A DNA stretch of 12,836 nucleotides from Lysobacterales bacterium UBA2790 (lineage in GTDB: Bacteria; Pseudomonadota; Gammaproteobacteria; Xanthomonadales; Xanthomonadaceae): NCBI GenBank assembly GCA_002352135.1, contig DEHW01000121.1, forward strand, positions 258 to 13,093. The letters run 5' to 3'. Shown here one piece after another: positions 1 through 6,477 of this stretch. The translations under genes were made by a program, and so were the position numbers. How positions within the stretch are numbered: position 1 is the stretch's first letter; each line of letters opens with the position of its first letter. The notes under the pieces are model-generated. The model searched no databases. It was not told the DNA's origin and was given only the letters and a program-made list of their open reading frames with translations.

Positions 1-599
1 CGATAGACCGAGGTGATGGCGGTGAAGGTCTTGCCCGCACCGGTAGCCATGTGCACGAGGGCGCGCGGCTTGTTCTGCGCCAGCGATTGTTCCAGCCCGG
101 TGACGGCACTGATCTGGCAGTCGCGCAGATTGCGCTCGGGGAGCACAGGCATTTGCTCTGCCAAACGGCGACGCAGGGTTTCTGTTTGCGTCAACCACGC
201 CGCCAGCGTTTGCGGCTTGAAGAAGTGGAAGATCTCGCGCGAACGCGGCACGGGATCGGCGTTGTCAGTGAAACGGATGATCTGACCCGTGGCTTCGAAC
301 AGAAAGCGCAGTGGGGTGTTGTCCTTGCGCCATTTGAGGTTGGCGTGGGCGTAGCGCTCGGTCTGGTTTTCGGTGACGGTGAGGTGTTCGCCCGCGCTGT
401 CTTTCTTGGCTTCGATGACCCCGACCGCATTGCGGTTGACGAACAGCACATAGTCCGCCGGGCCGCTGTCGGTGGGGTATTCGCGCACCACGACACCGAA
501 CGCGGCACCGAGGTTGAGTTGCTTCATGTCCTGAATGACCCAGCCGGCGTGTTCCAGCTTCTGGTCGATCTGCTGGCGAGCTTTCGCTTCTGGAGTCAA
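1..599 (-). CDS. hsdR: Type I restriction endonuclease subunit R (HsdR), N-terminal part, cut by window edge
   Basis: This is the ATP-dependent motor and nuclease subunit of a type I restriction system, which would cut unmodified foreign DNA together with HsdM and HsdS. About 199 codons are visible. The N-terminus reads TPEAKARQQID, typical of short, EcoEI-like HsdR proteins. A PD-(D/E)xK nuclease core is visible as D49, then E63-A-K65 inside GVIEAKK. A Q-motif-like stretch (LPERNLRDCQ) precedes Walker A TGAGKT at about residues 186-191, after which the gene leaves the window. The start is a TTG at 599-597: an in-frame TGA lies five codons upstream (614-612), no ATG falls between, and AAAGGA sits seven bases before the TTG. 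Nothing lies between it and the divergent gene at 858, so it is the first gene of its unit; hsdM and hsdS, if present, are to the left. A lone HsdR-like helicase-nuclease is the alternative. Confidence 0.88.
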   Translation of the reverse strand, partial: MTPEAKARQQIDQKLEHAGWVIQDMKQLNLGAAFGVVVREYPTDSGPADYVLFVNRNAVGVIEAKKDSAGEHLTVTENQTERYAHANLKWRKDNTPLRFLFEATGQIIRFTDNADPVPRSREIFHFFKPQTLAAWLTQTETLRRRLAEQMPVLPERNLRDCQISAVTGLEQSLAQNKPRALVHMATGAGKTFTAITSVY

Positions 600-612
600 A
601 GGTCCGTCCTTT
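600..612 (-). promoter_or_regulatory. Ribosome binding site fixing the TTG start of hsdR
   Basis: On the minus strand AAAGGA (612-607) lies seven bases upstream of TTG (599-597). With the in-frame stop at 614-612 this leaves TTG as the only start that keeps the conserved TPEAKARQQID N-terminus. Confidence 0.7.
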
Positions 613-680
613 CAGTCGTCTGCCGCACCAATGCCAAAGCACGTTCATCTGATCTTGGATTGTAGCGTGTGACCTGTTCC

Positions 681-698
681 GGCAATGGGCGGATTGCC
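681..698. repeat. 6-bp perfect inverted repeat in the divergent intergenic region
   Basis: GGCAAT, a six-base loop (GGGCGG), then ATTGCC. It lies in the 258-base gap between hsdR and the propeller gene. It could be an operator or a chance hairpin. No T-tract follows and no convincing sigma-70 promoter was found in this gap. Confidence 0.3.
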
Positions 699-844
699 AA
701 TGCTGCCTCTCACGATGGGAACACGATGCATGGCGTGGCCTGCGGGAGAGTTCGAGGCGAGTTGGTCGGCAGTTCCTGATCCTTGATCGTTGTCATGGCT
801 GTCTTGCGGCGCAGCGGTGAGCATCGAGGCATCTTTTGCTCTTC

Positions 845-849
845 GGAGG
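845..849 (+). promoter_or_regulatory. Ribosome binding site GGAGG deciding the start at 858
   Basis: GGAGG lies eight bases before ATG 858. It favours that start over the in-frame ATG at 783, which would place about 25 non-conserved residues ahead of a clear signal peptide. Confidence 0.75.
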
Positions 850-857
850 TCGCAAAG

Positions 858-1697
858 ATGTTCAGAGCACTGGTGGTTCTCATCGCCTCGATGGCCAGCG
901 GAATGGCGTGTGCTCAGCTTGCGTTGACGCCGCAGTTCGCGTTGGACGTCACTGAAATTGTCGAGCCGCATTTGCCGGGCGAGGGTGTCGGCTACGCGGC
1001 GGTGGGTTTTGACGGCACCGATTACTGGATTGCTCGCTGGTCTTCCTCGCGGTTCACCCGGATATCGCAGGCAGGCGAGTATCTCGAGTCGTTCGATATT
1101 CCCAACCTGAGCGGAACGCGCAGTCTGACCTGGGACGGCACGCACTTCTGGGCGGCCAACAACACGACGACCTTGAGTCGGATTGATCCGGTGACCCGAA
1201 CGGTGGTCGCGACGCTGACCTTGCCGGTGACCGCCAGGTACGCGAGCTATGACGCTACGGCCAATGCAGGTGGCGGCGGATTCTGGATAGGCGAATTCAG
1301 TAGCGATATCCGTCTGGTGGATATGGCTGGCAACGTGCTGCAGACGATCTCCGCCGAAACCGTGGGCTTTGGTGGTCGCTACGGGGCTGCCGTGGACAAC
1401 AGTGGTGAATCGCCGGTGCTCTGGTTCTTCTACCAAGGCGGTGTAAACAACGTCGAAATCGGCGCGATCGATCTTCCCAGTGGTACGCCACGGGCCGAGT
1501 CGCTGGACTTGCTGGCCTGGGTTCCCAATGCGACCAGTGCGTTGGCGGGCGGTCTGTTTCGCACCGATGCGCTGCCCGGCGGGCAGAACCTCCTTCTCGC
1601 GTTGGCACAAGGCACGCCCGATGACGGCTTGGTTGCGCTGAGTATCGCAACCCGAAGGATCTTCAAAGATGGCTTTGAAGAATCACCTGCGCGTTGA
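858..1697 (+). CDS. Exported beta-propeller-like protein with C-terminal IFKDGFE tail
   Basis: A 279-residue protein of unknown function. Residues 1-19 (MFRALVVLIASMASGMACA) form a classical signal peptide; the Cys is not in a good lipobox, so a periplasmic or secreted protein is more likely than a lipoprotein. The body holds at least three or four diverged repeats of about 40-50 residues with a shared pattern: G, aromatic-Trp, a short polar turn, then a hydrophobic-x-(R/V)-(I/V)-D-like strand (FDGTDYWIARW, WDGTHFWAANN, GGGFWIGEFSSD, SPVLWFFYQGG). That is the texture of a beta-propeller. The extreme C-terminus is R-IFKDGFE-ESPAR, a form recurring on secreted proteins of Rhodanobacteraceae-type bacteria (from memory). 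The gene is monocistronic by spacing: 174 bases to the next gene and divergent from hsdR. No catalytic motif is visible. Confidence 0.85.
   Translation: MFRALVVLIASMASGMACAQLALTPQFALDVTEIVEPHLPGEGVGYAAVGFDGTDYWIARWSSSRFTRISQAGEYLESFDIPNLSGTRSLTWDGTHFWAANNTTTLSRIDPVTRTVVATLTLPVTARYASYDATANAGGGGFWIGEFSSDIRLVDMAGNVLQTISAETVGFGGRYGAAVDNSGESPVLWFFYQGGVNNVEIGAIDLPSGTPRAESLDLLAWVPNATSALAGGLFRTDALPGGQNLLLALAQGTPDDGLVALSIATRRIFKDGFEESPAR
1656..1694 (+). other. C-terminal R-IFKDGFE-ESPAR tail (possible sorting tag)
   Basis: The last 13 codons encode RIFKDGFE followed by ESPAR. The tail follows the end of the propeller-like domain directly. It lacks the hydrophobic helix plus basic end of LPXTG, PEP-CTERM or GlyGly-CTERM signals, so if it is a sorting tag it is of another kind. 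A structural capping strand is the alternative. Confidence 0.45.
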
Positions 1698-1871
1698 GCT
1701 TGAGTGAGGTATCGATCGGCTGCGGGGACGTCATCGAGCGAGCTGCGCTATCGGCGTTCAGCGTGGGAGTTGTCGTTCTCGCGTTGGCGGATTCACCCCG
1801 CTTGATCATGGTCATGGTCGCCCGCTCCTGCTTCCCCGAGCATGGCCGCCTCTTTTCGCAGGTGTTGAGCC

Positions 1872-3506
1872 ATGACTCTGGCGGTAGAACTGTTACGGGC
1901 TTTGAAGGCCCATGGTGCGCGGGAGATTTTCGGCATTCCGGGGGATTTCATCCTGCCGTTCTTCAAGCACATCGAGGGCAGTGGGATTTTGCCGCTGGTG
2001 TCGCTCAGTCATGAGCCTGCGCTGGGTTTTGCGGCGGATGCGGCGGCGCGGATGAATCTGGGTTTGGGCGTCGTGGCGGTGACCTACGGCGCGGGTGCGC
2101 TGAACGTGGTCAATGCCATCGCCGGGGCCTATGCCGAGCAGTCGCCGGTGGTGGTGTTGGCCGGTGCGCCGGGTGCAGCCGAAGGGCATGGCGGGCTGGT
2201 CTTGCATCATCAGGTGCGGCATCTGGATTCGCAGTGGCGCATCTATCAGGAGATCACCTGCGATCAGGTGCGATTGGATGATCCGCTGACCGCACCGGGT
2301 TTGATCGCGCGCGCCTTGCGTCGTTGTCGCGAGTATTCGCAGCCGGTGTTGATCGAGATCCCGCGCGACATGGCGGACCGCGCGATGGAGGCGGTGCCGA
2401 TGTTGCCGCCCAGTCCGGTGGTGCAGGCGGCCGTGGACGAGTGTGCCGAGGAATGGCTGACGCGGATTCGGGCGGCGAAGGCACCTGTGCTGGTGCTGGA
2501 TGTCGAAGTGCGACGCTTCCGCTTGGAGGAAAAGGTCGCCGAACTGGCACGACGTCTGGACTTGCCGGTGTTGACGACCTTCATGGGACGCGGCTTGCTG
2601 GCCGATGCCGGATTGGATGTGCGTGGCACTTATCTTGGTGTGGCGGGCGATCCCGAGGTCAGTCGCTTGCTGGACGATTCCGATCTGCCGGTGATGCTGG
2701 GAGCGATTCTGTCGGACAGCAATTTCGGCGTCAGTGCGCAGCGCATGGATTTTCGTCGCGCGCTGATCGCGGCACATCGTGAGGCGCGCGTGGGGCATCA
2801 CGTTTACCACGATATTCCGCTGGCCGATCTGGTAGATGCGCTGCTGGCGCGGGTGGCGCCCTCGGCGCTGGCACGTCCCGCCAGTGCGCCGCCACACGTG
2901 CCGCGCGGTCTGCTGTCCGATGACGCGCCCGTGCGTGCGGCGGATCTGTCGATGGCGCTGAACGATTGCATCGAGAGCTATGGGCGCATTCCGATTGCCT
3001 CGGATATCGGCGATTGCCTGTTTGCTGCAATGGAGTTGAGTCCGACGCCGCTGGCGGCACCGGGTTATTACGCCTCGATGGGTTTTGGTGTGCCAGCGGG
3101 AATGGGCATGCAAGTCACCAGCGGCGAGCGAACGCTGATTCTGGTCGGCGACGGGGCGTTCCAGATGACCGGCTGGGAACTGGGCAACTGCCGCCGCTAC
3201 GGTCTCGACCCGATTGTCATCGTGTTGAACAACCAGAGCTGGGAAATGATCCGCGCCTTCCAGCCGGAATCGCAGTGCGCGGCGCTGGGCGACTGGCGCT
3301 ATGCCGATCTGGCCAACGTGTTGGGTGGCGATGGCTACCGCGCGCGCACGCGCGCGCAGCTCAAGTGGGCGCTGGATACCGCCTTCACCAGCGGCGGTCG
3401 CTTCCAGTTGATTGAAGTGATGTTGCCCGCCGGGGATTGCACGCCGACGTTGGCGCGTTTTTCCGAAGGCATCCGCGCCTTGCGTGCGCGTGCGAACGTG
3501 ACCTGA
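1872..3506 (+). CDS. ipdC: ThDP-dependent 2-keto acid decarboxylase (phenylpyruvate/indolepyruvate decarboxylase-like)
   Basis: A 544-residue enzyme that should decarboxylate an aromatic or branched 2-keto acid to the aldehyde, using thiamine diphosphate and Mg2+. It is collinear with Azospirillum brasilense phenylpyruvate decarboxylase, which is of similar length, with near-identical blocks such as TFMGRGLLAD and GAFQMTGWELGNCRR. Visible key residues: D25 in GIPGDF, the cofactor-activating Glu48 in SHEPA, the decarboxylase His pair H112-H113 in LHHQ, the ThDP motif GDG at 426-428 to NN at 453-454, and Glu458 in NNQSWEM. The His pair argues for a decarboxylase rather than acetolactate synthase. 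ATG 1872 has GCAGGTG seven bases upstream and gives an N-terminus aligning with the family. The next gene starts 111 bases on, so co-transcription is possible but unproven. The symbol reflects homology; the substrate and any role in indoleacetate synthesis are not shown. Confidence 0.9.
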   Translation: MTLAVELLRALKAHGAREIFGIPGDFILPFFKHIEGSGILPLVSLSHEPALGFAADAAARMNLGLGVVAVTYGAGALNVVNAIAGAYAEQSPVVVLAGAPGAAEGHGGLVLHHQVRHLDSQWRIYQEITCDQVRLDDPLTAPGLIARALRRCREYSQPVLIEIPRDMADRAMEAVPMLPPSPVVQAAVDECAEEWLTRIRAAKAPVLVLDVEVRRFRLEEKVAELARRLDLPVLTTFMGRGLLADAGLDVRGTYLGVAGDPEVSRLLDDSDLPVMLGAILSDSNFGVSAQRMDFRRALIAAHREARVGHHVYHDIPLADLVDALLARVAPSALARPASAPPHVPRGLLSDDAPVRAADLSMALNDCIESYGRIPIASDIGDCLFAAMELSPTPLAAPGYYASMGFGVPAGMGMQVTSGERTLILVGDGAFQMTGWELGNCRRYGLDPIVIVLNNQSWEMIRAFQPESQCAALGDWRYADLANVLGGDGYRARTRAQLKWALDTAFTSGGRFQLIEVMLPAGDCTPTLARFSEGIRALRARANVT

Positions 3507-3604
3507 TCGGCCCGATTTGCCGCTTGTTGCGCTGCGGTAACCGGATGCTAACAAGCGTCGGAGACGGATTTAACGCTTGCTGCCGACACTGCACACGTCT
3601 TCGC

Positions 3605-3609
3605 AAGAG
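3605..3609 (+). promoter_or_regulatory. Ribosome binding site AAGAG for the hemolysin-family gene
   Basis: AAGAG lies eight bases before ATG 3618. It supports that start over the in-frame GTG at 3609, which overlaps the site itself. Confidence 0.55.
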
Positions 3610-3617
3610 TGTGCTTC

Positions 3618-4277
3618 ATGTCATTCGACAGCTTGGCAATTGGTCCTTCCCACGCGCCAGCCGGCGTGGTTCCGCAGGCGCCGAATTGGAACTTTGAACC
3701 GATCCCGCTGGCGCACCCGCGTCGCGTCGAGATCGAGGGTTTCATTCGCCAGTGCTATGCCGAAACCTACGGCGCGCAGCTGCAGTCATTGGCGCCGTGT
3801 CTGCTGGCCTTGCCTGCCGGTGAGCAGTTCAAGGCGGCGGTCGGTCTGCGACGCGCGTCGGAAGGCCGCTTGTTCGTCGAGCACTACGTGGACGCGCCGC
3901 TGGAACGGGCCGCCATGCTGGCGGCGGGTGCCGAGATTCAGCGCGAAACACTGGTCGAGATCAGCAGTTTCGCGGCGTATCACCCCGGCGATGCGCGGGC
4001 CGTCATCGTCGCGCTCACCTGTGGCCTGTATGCGATGGGATTCCGTTGGGTGACCCTGGTGGCGACCCGCGCCCTGCGCAACGCCTTTGCGCGATTGGGT
4101 CTGGCCCCGGTCTCGCTGGGTCAGGCGCAGCGCTCCCGTGTGCTGGACGACGGCACCGACTGGGGCAGTTACTACGACACCGCACCCGAATTGCTGATCG
4201 GCGATATCGATGCGGGCATGCGCTATCTGGTGGCGCGCGGCTTGGTCGCGCCGGTCGAGGGTGTGTTGTCGCCATGA
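3618..4277 (+). CDS. Thermostable hemolysin (delta-VPH) family protein, GNAT-like, first gene of operon
   Basis: A 219-residue cytoplasmic protein of the family named after Vibrio parahaemolyticus thermostable delta-hemolysin (Pfam T_hemolysin). Family blocks are visible in order: HPRRVEIEGFIRQCYAETYG (33-52), LFVEHYVDAPLE (85-96), VEISSFA (113-119), the very characteristic TRALRNAFARLGLAP (150-164), then DWGSYYD (181-187) and GDI (195-197). No signal peptide, transmembrane helix or toxin-like feature is present. The fold is, to my knowledge, related to GNAT acetyltransferases and autoinducer synthases, so an acyltransferase role fits better than haemolysis, especially as the adjoining gene makes acyl-adenylates. 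Its stop overlaps the ligase start (ATGA, 4274-4277), indicating translational coupling. Family assignment is strong; function is inference. Confidence 0.85.
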   Translation: MSFDSLAIGPSHAPAGVVPQAPNWNFEPIPLAHPRRVEIEGFIRQCYAETYGAQLQSLAPCLLALPAGEQFKAAVGLRRASEGRLFVEHYVDAPLERAAMLAAGAEIQRETLVEISSFAAYHPGDARAVIVALTCGLYAMGFRWVTLVATRALRNAFARLGLAPVSLGQAQRSRVLDDGTDWGSYYDTAPELLIGDIDAGMRYLVARGLVAPVEGVLSP

Positions 4278-5806
4278 ATGCCGTATTGCAAGCCTGGGAG
4301 GCGCGGGACGACGCGACGCCGTGGGTGTTTTCTGCCAATGGCGCTTTCGACGGGCGAGCCTTGCAAGCCCGCGTGGCAGGCTGGCGCGAACGCTTGCTGC
4401 AGCGTTCGGCGCAGCGTATTGCCACTCGACTGGACAATGGCATCGACTGGCTGTGTCTGGATATCGCAATCCGTCAGATCGGTGCCGTGCATGTGCCGTT
4501 GCCGATGTTCTTCTCGCCCGCGCAGGTCGAACATGCCTTGCAGAGTGCGAGTGTTGATACCTTGATCCTGCCCGCGCCGGTGGCTGCACCGGAAGGTTGG
4601 GCGAGAGCGGACGGTTCGGCGGGCAGTGATGCGCCCCGACTGCATCGTCGGCTTGCCGCCTTCGATCAACGCGCGGTTCTGCATCCGGGCACGGCGGTGA
4701 TCACCTACACCTCCGGCACCACGGCGCAGCCCAAAGGCGTGTGTCTGGATTTCAACCATCTGCAACAGGTTGCGCAGGTGCTGGCGGACGCGGCGGCACC
4801 GTGCGCGCCGCGTCGGCATCTTTGTCTGATGCCGCTGGCGACCTTGCTGGAAAACGTCGGCGGTTTGTACGCGCCGATGTTGTCGGGCGCGGAAATCTGC
4901 CTGCCGAGTCTGGCCGAGATCGGCTACAGCGGCGCAGGCGGGCTGGACATCGCGCAACTGCTGCGTTGCCTGCATCACTATCAACCGCACAGCATGATCC
5001 TGCTACCGCAATTGCTGCGTGCCCTGGTGATGGCGGCCGAAGGCGGCGCCTCATTGCCGACCTCGCTGCGTTTCATCGCCGTTGGCGGTGCACGGGTGGG
5101 TGCGGCTCTGATCGAACGCGCCATGGCCCTGGGCCTACCGGTGTTCGAGGGCTATGGAATGAGCGAATGCGCGTCGGTGGTCTGTCTCAATCGACCGGAT
5201 GCGTGGCGTGCGGGTAGCGTCGGGCGCGCCTTGCCGCATGTCGCTCTGCGCTTGGGCGAGGGCGATGTGCTGGAAGTGCAGGGGTCGCACATGCTGGGTT
5301 ATCTCGGTCAGCCTGCAGCGGCACCCGGTCTGTGGCGTACCGGTGACCTTGGACGCATCGATGATGATGGCTTCGTGCATGTGCTGGGTCGCGCCGACAA
5401 CGTCATCGTCACCGCGTATGGCCGCAATGTGGCACCCGAGTGGGTCGAATCCGAACTGCTGCAGCACGCGGTGATCGCGCAGGTGGCGATGTTCGGCGAG
5501 GCGCAGGCCTTCAACACCGCCGTCATCGTTCCGCGCAGTGTGGACACATCGGCTGCCGCGCTGTCTGCCGCCGTGCGGCAGTGCAATGCCGATCTGCCCG
5601 AATACGCCCGCATCGCCGCCTTCGTGGTCGCCGACACACCCTTTCAACTTGCCAACGGGCAACTCACTGCCAATGGCCGACCGCGTCGCGCGCTGATCGC
5701 GCAGCACTACGCCGATGCCTTGCTGGCGCTGCAGCCGCAGTCCGAGCTGTTGGGCGCCAAGCTCACTTCCCATTCCAATCTCCATTTGCAAGGACAGCCC
5801 ACATGA
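4274..5806 (+). CDS. AMP-binding acyl-adenylating ligase (acyl-CoA synthetase-like)
   Basis: A 510-residue member of the adenylate-forming (ANL) superfamily, expected to activate a carboxylic acid as acyl-AMP and pass it to CoA or another acceptor. Core motifs: A3 TYTSGTTAQPKG (144-155), A5 EGYGMSE (292-298), A7 RTGD ending at D358, A8 LGRADNVIVTAYGRN just after. In the C-terminal subdomain the A10 motif reads LTANGRPRR, so the usual catalytic Lys is apparently Arg469; this should slow or alter adenylation, or another Lys may serve. The substrate cannot be told from sequence. No acyl carrier protein gene lies within the window. The start overlaps the upstream stop (ATGA) and the stop overlaps the next start (ATGA, 5803-5806). 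A weak GAGGG precedes the start by 12 bases, so expression probably depends on coupling. Confidence 0.88.
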   Translation: MNAVLQAWEARDDATPWVFSANGAFDGRALQARVAGWRERLLQRSAQRIATRLDNGIDWLCLDIAIRQIGAVHVPLPMFFSPAQVEHALQSASVDTLILPAPVAAPEGWARADGSAGSDAPRLHRRLAAFDQRAVLHPGTAVITYTSGTTAQPKGVCLDFNHLQQVAQVLADAAAPCAPRRHLCLMPLATLLENVGGLYAPMLSGAEICLPSLAEIGYSGAGGLDIAQLLRCLHHYQPHSMILLPQLLRALVMAAEGGASLPTSLRFIAVGGARVGAALIERAMALGLPVFEGYGMSECASVVCLNRPDAWRAGSVGRALPHVALRLGEGDVLEVQGSHMLGYLGQPAAAPGLWRTGDLGRIDDDGFVHVLGRADNVIVTAYGRNVAPEWVESELLQHAVIAQVAMFGEAQAFNTAVIVPRSVDTSAAALSAAVRQCNADLPEYARIAAFVVADTPFQLANGQLTANGRPRRALIAQHYADALLALQPQSELLGAKLTSHSNLHLQGQPT

Positions 5807-6477
5807 GTTTCTTCGAGCAACTGCAACAGGCCACCGCGTCCGCCCGTGCGGAACTGCAGTCCATTCCCGTCATCCTTGATGCCATCCAGGGCAAAGTCAG
5901 TCGTGAGGAATACCAGCGCTTCCTCACCGAGGCCTATCACCACGTCAAGCACACCGTGCCGCTATTGATGGCCTGCGGTGCGCGCATTCCCGCCCAGTGC
6001 GAATGGCTGCGCACCGCCATCGCGGAATACATCAAGGAAGAAATCGGCCATCAGGAATGGATTCTGGACGACATCGAAGCCTGCGGCGGTGATCGGGCGC
6101 AGGCCATGCAGTCCGCGCCGAGTGCGGCGACCGAACTGATGGTGGCCTACGCCTACGACTGCATTGCACGCGGCAATCCCGCTGCGTTTTTCGGCATGGT
6201 GCATGTGCTGGAGGGCACCAGTGTGGTGCTGGCGACGCGCGCCGCCGACGCCATCGAACACGCGCTTGGCTTGCCGCGCACCGCGTTCTCGTATCTGCGT
6301 TCGCATGGCGATCTCGACATCGAGCACGTTGGTTTCTTCGAGTCATTGATGAATCGGTTGGACGATGCCGAAGCGCAGCGCGCCATCATCCATGCGGCCA
6401 ACATGTTCTACCGCCTGTATGGCGACATCTTCCGCAGTCTGCGACCCGCGTCGGCCGCCTTGGCGGAGGCAGCCTGA
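5803..6477 (+). CDS. Haem-oxygenase-like diiron oxidase/oxygenase candidate (TenA/PqqC-like, iron-containing redox enzyme family)
   Basis: A 224-residue all-helical protein of the haem-oxygenase-like family (Pfam Haem_oxygenas_2; often labelled 'iron-containing redox enzyme'). Characterised relatives such as UndA, SznF, BesC and CADD use two irons and O2 for oxidative decarboxylation, N-oxygenation, C-C cleavage or self-sacrificing chemistry. The metal ligand set looks complete: E43 in LTEAYHH, E80-x2-H83 in EEIGHQ, E137 in HVLEGTS, and H168-x3-D172-x2-H175 in SHGDLDIEH. The E-x2-H and H-x3-D-x2-H spacings match SznF/CADD-type enzymes as I remember them. The active-site Cys expected of a TenA thiaminase is not evident. 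AAGGA (5790-5794) lies eight bases before ATG 5803. The stop overlaps the SDR start (TGATG). Substrate unknown; likely the product of the ligase/transferase pair. Confidence 0.85.
   Translation: MSFFEQLQQATASARAELQSIPVILDAIQGKVSREEYQRFLTEAYHHVKHTVPLLMACGARIPAQCEWLRTAIAEYIKEEIGHQEWILDDIEACGGDRAQAMQSAPSAATELMVAYAYDCIARGNPAAFFGMVHVLEGTSVVLATRAADAIEHALGLPRTAFSYLRSHGDLDIEHVGFFESLMNRLDDAEAQRAIIHAANMFYRLYGDIFRSLRPASAALAEAA

Noticed and set aside
51..665. 204-codon open frame on the plus strand opposite hsdR
   Set aside because: The minus strand gives conserved HsdR nuclease and Walker A motifs; the plus frame is antisense noise.
783..857. N-terminal extension of the propeller protein from ATG 783
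   Set aside because: It would bury the signal peptide; GGAGG at 845-849 and the signal sequence support ATG 858.
645..1610. 321-codon open frame on the minus strand opposite the propeller gene
   Set aside because: Low-complexity Arg/His-rich product without domains; the plus strand has a good ribosome site, a signal peptide and repeat structure.
1808..1819. Tandem ATGGTC direct repeat upstream of the decarboxylase
   Set aside because: Only two six-base copies; chance level, with no sign of an operator or repeat family.
1893..3554. 553-codon open frame on the minus strand opposite the decarboxylase
   Set aside because: Its product is rich in His, Arg and Gln with no recognisable motif, and it is antisense to a clearly conserved enzyme. 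It is a by-product of high-GC codon use.
3507..3617. Sigma-70 promoter in front of the five-gene operon
   Set aside because: TTGTTG at 3524 followed by GCTAAC or TGCTAA is too poor a match to call; a promoter may exist but is not supported by sequence.
4046..4273. N-terminal extension of the ligase from an upstream in-frame start
   Set aside because: It overlaps most of the end of the hemolysin-family gene in another frame and is Arg/Gly-rich with no family similarity; ATG 4274 gives the expected ATGA overlap.
5440..5802. N-terminal extension of the diiron protein within the ligase gene
   Set aside because: Antifunctional Arg-rich translation of ligase sequence; ATG 5803 has AAGGA at the right distance and starts the conserved domain.
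5803..6477. Direct assignment as UndA (1-undecene synthase)
   Set aside because: Only the shared metal-ligand pattern supports it; substrate-pocket residues cannot be judged and the operon with a ligase and SDR is unlike the usual stand-alone undA.
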